From NCBI GenBank assembly GCA_964453205.1, contig CAYVRC010000048.1, forward strand, positions 1-33,852: 33,852 nucleotides of DNA, written 5' to 3'. Each line of letters opens with the position of its first letter. The first letter of the stretch is position 1. Positions 26,595 through 33,852 of the stretch are shown here, piece after piece. The notes below the pieces were generated by a model. The model saw only the letters and a program-made list of their open reading frames with translations. It ran no database searches and was not told the origin of the DNA. This DNA is from Crateriforma sp964453205 (lineage in GTDB: Bacteria > Planctomycetota > Planctomycetia > Pirellulales > Pirellulaceae). The position numbers were made by a program, and so were the translations under genes.

Positions 26595-28873
26595 CTTCGT
26601 TTCGTTTCGAGCCGGTCTTTCAGTCCTTGGGACTCACGATCCTGTTGGGGATCGCTCTGCTGCTGACGATCACTTTGGTCGGCCCGCCGACGGCGGATCC
26701 ACGTCAACGTCGTTGGCTGATCTTGCTGCGATGGACCGCGGCAATGTTGCTGTTGCTGGTCATCGCGAGGCCCTCGTTGGTTCGAACCGATACCCAACCG
26801 GCCGAATCGGCGCTGCTGATCGCCGTCGATACCTCGCAAAGCATGACGCTGAGCGATGGGGAAGCCCGAACAAGATGGCAAAGGCAAAAGCAGGTTTGGG
26901 AAACCTTGTTCGCCGGATTGCAACCACTGTCCGATCGACTGAACCTGAAATTGGTCGCCTACGACGGCGATGCGGAGACGGTGGAAAGCCCCTCGGGATC
27001 GACCCTGGCGGCGCTGAACCCGGACGGCAACGCCACGAACCTGTCGGCACCCGTCGACGCCGCCATCGACGCCGCCAGCGGTCAACCCGTCGAGGGTTTG
27101 ATTCTGATCGGGGACGGCACCGGCACCATCGCGACGACCGAGAACGCCGATGCCCTGCCGGGGGCTTCGGTCGATCAAGCCGTCGCCGTGCTCGGTTCCA
27201 TCGGCGTCCCGTTGTGGACCATCCCGATCGGGCCGCCGAAACAATCGACCGTCAGTCGCGACGCCGCCGTGGAAGGGTTGGCCGAAAGCTATCGCCTGTT
27301 CACGGGAACCGAATTCGATTTGAACGTCGAACTCGCGTTGCAGGGTTTGGCGGGCACGGATCTGCCGATTCGCGTGCGTTGGATCAGCGACCAAGGCGCG
27401 ACCATCGACGCCGCGACCCGTCGCATCGCGGCGGATCGAGCGATCCAGCGAACGCCGATCCGATTCTCCATCCAGACGCCACCGCCGGGAAACTATCGCT
27501 TGGAAGTTTCCGCGGAAGTCCAATCCGGCGAGATCCTGACGAGCAACAATTCGCAAGTCGCCTTCGTCGACGTCTTGGCCGGCGGAGGCCGAGTCTTTTA
27601 CTTGGAAGGCCAACCCAGATCCGAACAGTTCTTTCTGCGACTGGCCTTGCAACGATTCAAAGACTTGAACCTGAGGTATCAATGGATCCCCGCCGACACT
27701 CGGGGAAGCTGGCCGATCGACTTGGGCGATGACTTGTCCTCGTCCGAGCACGACGTGTTCATTTTGGGCGACTTGGATTCCGCCGCGCTGAGTCAGCAGC
27801 AATGGCAAACCCTCGCCGATTCGGTCGCCGACGGCGCGGCGCTGGTGACGCTGGGCGGCTTGAACGCCTACGCCGCCGGCGGTTACGCGGCGACCCCGCT
27901 GGCCGACGTGTTGCCCGTCCGATTGCCGTCCGCCGCTCCATCGGCAGACGGCCGAAAACAAATCCAAGGACCCATCCGGGTCCGTGTCAGCCGACCGCAT
28001 CCGATCACCGACATCACCACGGCGGACGCCGATTCCGTCGCGTCCTGGCAGTCGCTGCCCGAGTTGGCGGGCGCCAGCGTGCTGGGAACCCCCAAACCGA
28101 TCCCCGGCGTTCAAGTGTTGTTGGAAAACCAAAACGGTGATCCCTTGCTGGTCGTCGGTGAATACGGGCGGGGACGCGTCGCGTCGCTCGCGATCGACGA
28201 GACGTTTCGATGGTTCCGCAGCGGTCGGCAAGAATTTCATGCCCGGTTTTGGCGGCAACTGATCTTGTGGTCGCTTTCACGCGACGAAACCGAAGGAAAC
28301 CGGATTCAAATCGAGATGGAAAGTCGCCGGTTCACGGCGGCACGACCCCCGCGTTTCGAAGCCTCCCTTTCTCTGGCCGGATCGGTGCCGACCGAGTCGC
28401 CCGATTGGAAAGCCGTCATCACCGACGGTTCCGGCAACACGACGAACGTCGTCATCGATCGCCAGTCCGGCGGCGAAGCCCTCCGTTCGACCGTCGGCGG
28501 CGTTTTACCGCCCGACTTATCACCGGGATTTTACAAGCTTTCGTTGCAAACGACGCTGGCCGACGTTCCGCCGGCCACGATCGAATTCCAGGTGACCAGC
28601 GATAACGCGGAAATGTCCGACCCGACGGCGGATCCGGTCTTCCTGCGGCAGTTGGCCGACATCACCGCGGACCAAGGCGGTCGATCTTTCCAGCCCGATC
28701 GGGTCGAAGAATTGATCGAAATGATTCGGCGGAGTCGCCAGAAAAACGTCACGACGGTCGTCAGCAAAGCCCGCCTGGGTGACGGACCGCTGAGCGGTTG
28801 GATCGTGTTCGTGTTGTTCGCCGCGGCGTTGACCCTGGAATGGTTGCTGCGACGACGCTGGGGGTTGGTGTGA
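26591..28873 (+). CDS. VWA-domain membrane protein with amidotransferase-like domain
   Basis: A 760-residue protein. Two spans near the N-terminus (about 12-30 and 42-60) lead into a VWA domain whose metal-site motif DTSQS (80-84) is intact. A beta-sandwich-like stretch follows. Residues about 331-560 (RVFYLEGQPRSEQFFLRLAL ... LLVVGEYGRGRVASLAID) form a glutamine-amidotransferase-like domain of the kind found in planctomycete VWA proteins. A final span is at about 735-752, before the basic end RRRWGLV. Its ATG overlaps the stop of the BatA-like gene. It is the closest intact partner for that protein's degenerate VWA. It is the third and last gene of the operon and is followed by a hairpin. 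Exact function is unknown. Confidence 0.85.
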   Translation: MTSFRFEPVFQSLGLTILLGIALLLTITLVGPPTADPRQRRWLILLRWTAAMLLLLVIARPSLVRTDTQPAESALLIAVDTSQSMTLSDGEARTRWQRQKQVWETLFAGLQPLSDRLNLKLVAYDGDAETVESPSGSTLAALNPDGNATNLSAPVDAAIDAASGQPVEGLILIGDGTGTIATTENADALPGASVDQAVAVLGSIGVPLWTIPIGPPKQSTVSRDAAVEGLAESYRLFTGTEFDLNVELALQGLAGTDLPIRVRWISDQGATIDAATRRIAADRAIQRTPIRFSIQTPPPGNYRLEVSAEVQSGEILTSNNSQVAFVDVLAGGGRVFYLEGQPRSEQFFLRLALQRFKDLNLRYQWIPADTRGSWPIDLGDDLSSSEHDVFILGDLDSAALSQQQWQTLADSVADGAALVTLGGLNAYAAGGYAATPLADVLPVRLPSAAPSADGRKQIQGPIRVRVSRPHPITDITTADADSVASWQSLPELAGASVLGTPKPIPGVQVLLENQNGDPLLVVGEYGRGRVASLAIDETFRWFRSGRQEFHARFWRQLILWSLSRDETEGNRIQIEMESRRFTAARPPRFEASLSLAGSVPTESPDWKAVITDGSGNTTNVVIDRQSGGEALRSTVGGVLPPDLSPGFYKLSLQTTLADVPPATIEFQVTSDNAEMSDPTADPVFLRQLADITADQGGRSFQPDRVEELIEMIRRSRQKNVTTVVSKARLGDGPLSGWIVFVLFAAALTLEWLLRRRWGLV

Positions 28874-28883
28874 ACGCTTCCGC

Positions 28884-28914
28884 GTCGACCGGATGAGTCC
28901 ATTCGGTCGACTTT
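28884..28914 (+). terminator. Probable terminator after the DUF58/BatA/VWA operon
   Basis: An 8-bp perfect stem GTCGACCG / CGGTCGAC extends inward by three pairs (one G-T), with loop GAGTCC, then TTT. It starts 11 bases after the VWA stop. The T-tract is short, so efficiency is uncertain. Confidence 0.5.
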
Positions 28915-28958
28915 CGATCACTGCAACCGATTCCCCACAAACAGCTTGCAACAATCGA

Positions 28959-30158
28959 CTACACCGCAATCTCTTCGAACCGTGCCTGGCAAGCAGTGCT
29001 GTACGCCACACGGATTCGCCGCGACGCTGGAAAAAACTGCAAGCAGGCCGTTGTGAACCAGTACGAACCATGCATGCAGAGCGTATCGTCACCCGGCGTG
29101 CCATCTGCACCGTGGTCAGCCATGATAGCGGACAGTTGATGGACGTCGAAAGCGTCTGTCTCCGCAAGAAGTTGTTGGAATCGTCGGTGTCGTGAGTCGG
29201 ATGACTGGTGGACCCGCCGCCCTCTTAAGGGCATTGGAGCACCGGTTGTATACACCGCGGCGCGGGCTATTTCGACTTCCTGCATGTGGGGGCTCGAAAA
29301 TGCATTCGTGTGGCACAAGACGTCTTCCCCCTCAGCAGGGCGTCGGAGATGGTGGCGGGTGCTTGAGAGCTCCAACGACGCAATGTCGCCGTTGGCATCA
29401 GCAAGCATGAGTAAGGCACCACCCCAACGCGACATCGATGAAATGAAATCCGCCGCCTCGTTCACGCTGTTGCAGTGCTGCAGAGCCGCAGAAATGGCCA
29501 TTGAGATGGGCGCTGCCGATACCGAGGGCTGGTCGGTCGTAAATCCATAATTGTAAGTGATGCAAAGTCCAGCTTCGTTCATCCCGTCCACCGCACCCGC
29601 CAGAGGTGCTGTTGTGAACTCAACCGCCCTGAATCCGTCGCTCGGCCTGCTCTCTCGCATCAAGTAGAACGGTTGGACGAGGGGGAGATAGTCAAAGTTT
29701 CTGGCGACGATTGGCTCTCCACTTCTCGATCGGCGACCGCGTATGGCTACCGCTGAGCATGCTCCTGGACAAACGGTGCAGCCCCCAATCGAAGACATTA
29801 GAGGTTCCAGCATGTTGATTAGCAGAGCTCGCTTGAGCGGGATGTCAGCTCCCAAGGCAATGCCGATTAATCGTTCCTTCATCTCTGGAAAATCGCCGGT
29901 GAGAGGCGCAGATAGAAACCGCGATGCTTTCTGTTCCACGATCCATCGATACACGGAATACGGAAGCCAACGCGGCTTCTGGAGTCGAAATGCCTCTAAA
30001 TCAGCAAGGGCCTCGCACGCACCGCGAACCTTCGAACGCACTGCCGCACCCTGCGCAAAACCCATGTCTCGAGGCGAACCTTCGCAGATAGCTTCTACCA
30101 CTGTAGGATGAGCAGGCATCGGAGGTATTTCTGTGGGTGAACTGTAGCCGGAAATCAT
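28959..30158 (-). CDS. C45-type (acyltransferase-like) Ntn hydrolase
   Basis: A 399-residue protein resembling peptidase family C45 (acyl-CoA:6-aminopenicillanate acyltransferase and related amidases). The N-terminal SPRDMGFAQGAAVR segment fits the family's 'G...G...G' opening. PGACSAVAIRGRRSRSGEPI then VARNFDYLP matches its core: a catalytic Cys (Cys134) followed about 20 residues later by the R/QN-x-D/W motif. Family members cut themselves just before this Cys to free the N-terminal nucleophile. Further matches are AGAVDGMNEAGLCITYN and the CHTNAF..P block. No signal peptide is visible. The substrate is unknown (an amide or acylated amino compound). Codon use is less GC-rich than in the flanking operons, and an IS66 relic lies 30 bp upstream, so acquisition by transfer is possible. 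It starts at ATG 30158; ATG 30119 is an alternative. Confidence 0.8.
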   Translation of the reverse strand: MISGYSSPTEIPPMPAHPTVVEAICEGSPRDMGFAQGAAVRSKVRGACEALADLEAFRLQKPRWLPYSVYRWIVEQKASRFLSAPLTGDFPEMKERLIGIALGADIPLKRALLINMLEPLMSSIGGCTVCPGACSAVAIRGRRSRSGEPIVARNFDYLPLVQPFYLMRESRPSDGFRAVEFTTAPLAGAVDGMNEAGLCITYNYGFTTDQPSVSAAPISMAISAALQHCNSVNEAADFISSMSRWGGALLMLADANGDIASLELSSTRHHLRRPAEGEDVLCHTNAFSSPHMQEVEIARAAVYTTGAPMPLRGRRVHQSSDSRHRRFQQLLAETDAFDVHQLSAIMADHGADGTPGDDTLCMHGSYWFTTACLQFFPASRRIRVAYSTACQARFEEIAV

Positions 30159-30188
30159 GGAGGACGGCGAAAGGCGTGCAATCAGAAC

Positions 30189-30476
30189 CTAAGCGGGCTC
30201 CCAATGAAAGAGCGAAGTTGACGCCCGCACGATGCGCGCAAAATCAGAAGTTTGACAAATTCTACGCACCATCTGTAACCGTTCGATTCGGCGGGCTCGG
30301 CGGGCGTTGGTTTTGGTGGCCCGGGCTAGCGATTCCTGCTCGCGGTAGGTGCGGAAGCGTTCGGCGAGTGCGTTCGACCAGACGTCGGGCAGCAGTGGCT
30401 CCGGATCGGATTGACCGCCGGCAAGCCGGCGAACAACGTCGTCCAGGTTCGCCCACAATTCAACAGGATGACGATG
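30189..30476 (-). pseudogene. IS66 transposase, C-terminal remnant
   Basis: The frame reads ELWANLDDVVRRLAGG, then PLLPDVWSNAL and a basic tail RATKTNARRARRIERL. This is the pattern of the IS66 transposase C-terminal domain (AYL.DVL.RL ... LLP..W followed by a basic end). The DDE catalytic part is absent. The open frame extends upstream to 30551 with unrelated Pro/Arg-rich residues, which are the accessory gene read in another frame. It ends at TAG 30189, past the natural end of the domain. Confidence 0.6.
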
Positions 30477-30669
30477 GAACGCTCGCCGTGATCGTGCGCA
30501 GACGCACGCCGGCGACGGCGGGCGGCGAACGGGCAAGCGATACCGCCACAAAGCCGGTCGCCTGCGACTCGGTCACAGCAAGCTTCTTCTTCCAGGCATA
30601 GAAGCTCGGCTTCGACACGCCTTCGCGGTTGCAAAATTCTTTGACGGTAAGCGAAGCATCATGAATCTG
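30460..30669 (-). pseudogene. IS66 accessory protein (TnpA-type helix-turn-helix), N-terminal remnant
   Basis: This frame, too short to stand out as an ORF, reads DASLTVKEFCNREGVS then KPSFYAWKKKLA. That is the signature of the small DNA-binding accessory protein of IS66 elements (SGLS...FC.REG.S..SFY.W..KL). It continues for about 40 residues (TGFVAVSLARSPP...) and stops at 30460. No start codon is left: an in-frame TGA at 30670 lies three codons before the homology, inside the end of the RND pump gene. Confidence 0.6.
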
Positions 30670-33600
30670 TCACCGCTTCGCGAGCCGTCAGCAGGCGAAA
30701 ACATGATGGCACCAAAACGAGGGCCAGCAGGGTGGCTCCCGCGACGCCGCCGGCGATGCAGACGGCCATCGGCGGCCAAAACAGGCCGCCGTCCAAAATC
30801 AGCGGCGTGAAACCGGCCATCGTCGTCAACGTCGTTGCGATCACGTGACGAGAACTTTGCAGGACTTCGCCGATGATCGCATCCGGGTCACCGGTCGCCG
30901 CGACCGGATTGGATCGAATCGCAGCGAGCACCACGATGGAATCGTTGATGGCGACGCCGATCAATCCCATCGTGCCGATGATCGCCATGAACCCGAACGG
31001 GTAGCCGCCGACCGCCAAAGCGCACAAACCCAGGCCGACCGACAACGCCGCCACCGCGGCGATGATGCCCGCCATGCGGAACGAACCGAACGACAACACC
31101 AACGTCGCCAACATCAGCACCGCCAGCACGCCCACGGTCGATAACAGGTTCCCGACCGCGTCATCGCGTTGGGAGGCTTCCCCGCCGAATTCCATCCGAT
31201 AGCCGTCGGGAAGCCGGATCCGCTCGGCGGCGATCAACCCTTCGACGCGATTTTGCACTTCGCTGGGCAACACGCCGGCCCGGATGTAAGCCGAGACCTC
31301 GTTCATGCGTTGACGGTTCAACCGACGGATCGCGGCGGATTCCGCTTTCAAGCTGACGTCGGCGACCGCCGCCAACGGAACGATCGTTGCTTCGCCGCTG
31401 CGCACTCCGGTTCCCGAGGTCGCGATCACATCCATGCTGGTGACACGTTGAAGCGACCCGCGATCGATGCCTTTGACGCGGACGACGATCGGCAATTCCT
31501 CGTTGTCTTGCAGCACGCTGCCGCCCCGTTGTCCTTCCAAACCGGATCGCAATTGATCCGCGATGTCGGCCGGGCGGATCCCCGCCATCGACGACGATTC
31601 GCCGTCCACGTCGATCGAAAGTTGCGGCAAGACTTCGTTCATGTCCGCGCGGCAGTACGTGACCTCGGGAATCGAAGTGAGCAACCGGCGGTACCGGTCA
31701 CCGAGATTGCGAAGCACCTGCAAGTCGGGCCCGAACACGCGAATCTCCACGGGGGCCTCGAAGGGCGGGCCTTGTTCCAACTGACGCACCAACACACGGG
31801 ACGACAACACCTCGCGACTCAACCGCGATTGCAACCGGCGAATCATCGCCAGCGGATCTCCGCTTCCGCCCGTCGTCACCAGGGCCTGGGCGAAATTCGG
31901 CGTGCCTTCGCGACTGGCCATCACGTTGTAATAAAACTGCGGCGCGCTTTCCCCGAAGAACCAATCGACTCGTGTGACGTCCTCCTCACGCAACAGGCGA
32001 TCGACTTGAGTGGCGGTGCGTCGCGTTTCGGCAAGCGAATTCGTCGCCGGACCATCGATCGTGATGTGAAACTGGTTTCGACCCGAGGGCGGAAAGAACT
32101 GTTCTTGCAACGTCGGAAATAACATCAACCCGACGACCGGGGCGATCATCGACGCGCCGATGCCCAAAAACGGCCGCCCGATCAACCGCCGCAACACTTT
32201 TTCCAACAGGTCCGTCAATCTCGGAATTCGAAGGCCACCGGTCCAGAGGGTCGAAACCAAGCCGACGGCGTGACCGTCATGCATCGGGGGCAACCAGGAC
32301 GCGGCGATCGCAGGAATGATCGTCAAAGCCAGCAACAGCGAGGAAACGATCGCAAAGATGACGCTGATCGCAATCGCGCCGACGAATTCCCCGGCCGGTC
32401 CCGGCATCAAGGCGATCGGCGCGAAGGCCAACGCGGTGGTCAGTGTCGATCCCATCAGCGGAACGGCCAAATGATTCACAGACCGGACCATCGCGGCGGC
32501 GCGGGAATGACCTTGATGCAACCGACCACGAACTTCGTCGACGATCACGATCGCGTTGTCGATCAACAAGCCCAGCGAAATGATCAAGCCGGTGATCGAC
32601 ATCTGGTGAATCGGTATGCCGGTGACCCGCAGACAAAACAACACCATCAGACTCGACAGGGGCAGCGTCAAAGTAACGATCATCGCCGACCGCCAACCCA
32701 TCAACAGCAGAATCACCAAGGAAACCGCCGCGGCGCCCAACATCAGATTGACGACCAACGACCCCAGACGCGCGTTGACGTAATCGCTCTGACGCAGAAC
32801 CGATTCGATTCGGATACCTGTCGGCAGAGTCTGTTCGAACTCGGCAAGCGCGATCTCGGCCCGATCGGTCCAGCGGTCGATCCGGAACGAAGGTCGGACC
32901 ATCGCGCCGAGCACGACGGCGTCGCGGCCGTCGATCATCGCCGAGCGGACGGTCGGATCGGGAATTCCCAAACGAATGTCGGCCAGGTCGGCCAGTCGCA
33001 CAAAGCTGTCATCGCTGTGTTGAACCGGTGTCCGTCCGATTTGTTCGATGACGTCCAGTTGGTTGCCGACTTCCAAAGACAATTGCATCGAATCGCGAAG
33101 GAGTCGACCGGCGGATTGCTTGACGTCGAAATCAGAAATCCGGGCGGCCACCATCGCAGGCGTCAAACGCATCGCCGACAGGGTCGCCGGATCGATGGCG
33201 ATTTCGATTTCCTCGCCCGGGTCGCCGAAGCGTTCGACGGAATCGGTTCCGCTCAGGTTTTGCAACGTGTCTTGTAGGTCCACCGCCAATCGCCGCAGCA
33301 CTCGAAAGTCCGTCGCGGAGTCTCGTTGCCAGCTCAGTCCGATGATCAGCGCGAACGCGCGGACTTCCAATTCTTCGAACTCCGGTCGACTGGCGTCCGG
33401 CGGCAGATCGGGCAACGCATCCTCCAGACGGCTTCGGACCCGCGACCAGACCGGATCGGTGTCCATGACCGAATCGAGCAGTTCGATCGACACGGTGCTG
33501 ATGCCCACGCGATTGATGGACTTCAGTTCCTTGATTTCTTCGATATCGCGCAGCCGATCTTCGATCTTTTCGCTGACCAAACTCTCGACCCGCTCGGCAT

Positions 33601-33850
33601 CGGCACCGGGCAGCCGCGTGTTGATCACCGCGACGCGGCGGCGGAGCACGGGGTCTTCCATTCGCGGCAACACGGCGATGCTGCTGAACCCGGCCACCAA
33701 GATCAACGACACCATCAACGTCAGCAGTCGCCGATCGTGAAAAAACACCAGACTCATCCGCCCCAGCCGACCGCCGGGCGACGGCGACGATGCGGATTCC
33801 TGAAATCGCGTTTTTTCGGGACGTCGGGCGTGCGGGTGCGGATGATTCAC
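30659..33850 (-). CDS. RND-family efflux permease (AcrB/CusA-like), start near window edge
   Basis: A 1063-residue inner-membrane pump of the resistance-nodulation-division superfamily, which uses proton influx to export substrates through a periplasmic adaptor and outer-membrane channel. Typical landmarks: first span RRLLTLMVSLILVAGFSS; ...PRMEDPVLRRRVAVINTRLPGADAERVE; GLIISLGLLIDNAIVIVDEV in the fourth span (one of the two usual relay Asp residues is kept, the other is Asn); FPPSGRNQFHITID opening the second periplasmic half; and MGLIGVAINDSIVVLAAI in the tenth span. The length is normal. The GTG at 33850 is two bases from the window end, so the start may lie further out; ATG 33757 (MSLVFFHDRR) is a later choice. 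Adaptor and channel genes are presumably upstream, outside the window. Its last codons overlap the IS66 relic. Confidence 0.92.
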   Translation of the reverse strand: MNHPHPHARRPEKTRFQESASSPSPGGRLGRMSLVFFHDRRLLTLMVSLILVAGFSSIAVLPRMEDPVLRRRVAVINTRLPGADAERVESLVSEKIEDRLRDIEEIKELKSINRVGISTVSIELLDSVMDTDPVWSRVRSRLEDALPDLPPDASRPEFEELEVRAFALIIGLSWQRDSATDFRVLRRLAVDLQDTLQNLSGTDSVERFGDPGEEIEIAIDPATLSAMRLTPAMVAARISDFDVKQSAGRLLRDSMQLSLEVGNQLDVIEQIGRTPVQHSDDSFVRLADLADIRLGIPDPTVRSAMIDGRDAVVLGAMVRPSFRIDRWTDRAEIALAEFEQTLPTGIRIESVLRQSDYVNARLGSLVVNLMLGAAAVSLVILLLMGWRSAMIVTLTLPLSSLMVLFCLRVTGIPIHQMSITGLIISLGLLIDNAIVIVDEVRGRLHQGHSRAAAMVRSVNHLAVPLMGSTLTTALAFAPIALMPGPAGEFVGAIAISVIFAIVSSLLLALTIIPAIAASWLPPMHDGHAVGLVSTLWTGGLRIPRLTDLLEKVLRRLIGRPFLGIGASMIAPVVGLMLFPTLQEQFFPPSGRNQFHITIDGPATNSLAETRRTATQVDRLLREEDVTRVDWFFGESAPQFYYNVMASREGTPNFAQALVTTGGSGDPLAMIRRLQSRLSREVLSSRVLVRQLEQGPPFEAPVEIRVFGPDLQVLRNLGDRYRRLLTSIPEVTYCRADMNEVLPQLSIDVDGESSSMAGIRPADIADQLRSGLEGQRGGSVLQDNEELPIVVRVKGIDRGSLQRVTSMDVIATSGTGVRSGEATIVPLAAVADVSLKAESAAIRRLNRQRMNEVSAYIRAGVLPSEVQNRVEGLIAAERIRLPDGYRMEFGGEASQRDDAVGNLLSTVGVLAVLMLATLVLSFGSFRMAGIIAAVAALSVGLGLCALAVGGYPFGFMAIIGTMGLIGVAINDSIVVLAAIRSNPVAATGDPDAIIGEVLQSSRHVIATTLTTMAGFTPLILDGGLFWPPMAVCIAGGVAGATLLALVLVPSCFRLLTAREAVTDS

Positions 33851-33852
33851 GG

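Larger units (their letters stand above)
30189..30669 (-). mobile_element. Relic of an IS66-family insertion sequence with internal deletion
   Basis: Two pieces of an IS66 element lie in the correct order on the minus strand. The start of the accessory gene (helix-turn-helix protein) is at about 30460-30669, and the C-terminal end of the transposase is at about 30189-30476, in another frame. TnpB and the catalytic middle of the transposase are missing. No terminal inverted repeats or target duplication could be identified, and the element cannot move by itself. The accessory-gene frame overlaps the stop codon of the RND pump gene. Confidence 0.65.

Noticed and set aside
26516..28258. Open frame of 580 codons opposite the VWA genes
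   Set aside because: It is antisense to two overlapping genes with clear domains; its Arg/Gln/Asp-rich product looks like codon-bias shadow.

Overview
The window is about 34 kb of GC-rich bacterial chromosome. Its gene content points to a planctomycete of the Pirellulaceae / Rhodopirellula type: an ECF sigma factor beside a Hanks-type kinase whose N-terminus has the 'FLKQFPEI...LRELM' signature common in planctomycete kinases; an oversized SecA (1231 aa) with extra segments; a DUF58 / BatA-like / VWA operon; RGG-rich secreted proteins; a Kdo transferase; frequent GTG/TTG starts; and few recognisable Shine-Dalgarno sites. This assignment is inference from gene content. No rRNA, tRNA or CRISPR was seen.

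Layout. (1) 1-2816 is a lower-GC, partly decayed stretch. It holds a short FAD-binding oxidase fragment, a zinc-ribbon protein and two doubtful small ORFs (minus strand), and a secreted TolC-like gene broken by two apparent frameshifts (plus strand) that still has a terminator. (2) 2861-7824 (minus) is a type IV pilus / type II secretion assembly operon: PilM-PilN fusion, PilO-like, secretin, PilP-like lipoprotein. (3) 8088-13102 (plus) is secA overlapping waaA. (4) 13121-15573 carries an RGG/LTxxQ secreted protein (minus), a FAS1 secreted protein (plus) and a TlpA-like thioredoxin lipoprotein (minus), with two clear terminators. (5) 15711-22954 (plus) is a signalling block: ECF sigma factor, a Ser/Thr kinase fused through one membrane span to a TAXI-type solute-binding domain, a CHASE4-like/HAMP histidine kinase, and a receiver-GGDEF-EAL protein overlapping it. 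(6) 23187-28873 (plus) is DUF58, BatA-like and VWA membrane proteins ending at a hairpin. (7) 28959-33850 (minus) is an RND pump, then an IS66-family relic with its middle deleted, then a C45-type Ntn hydrolase of less GC-rich composition.

How the genes may work together. Region 5 is the most distinctive. The kinase-TAXI fusion looks like a one-protein transmembrane receptor: a periplasmic solute-binding module in place of a transport receptor, and a cytoplasmic kinase encoded 7 bp after the sigma factor it may control. It is followed by a complete-looking histidine kinase to c-di-GMP relay. Regions 2 and 3 are envelope-building functions. Regions 1 and 7 carry signs of gene decay and mobile-element activity.
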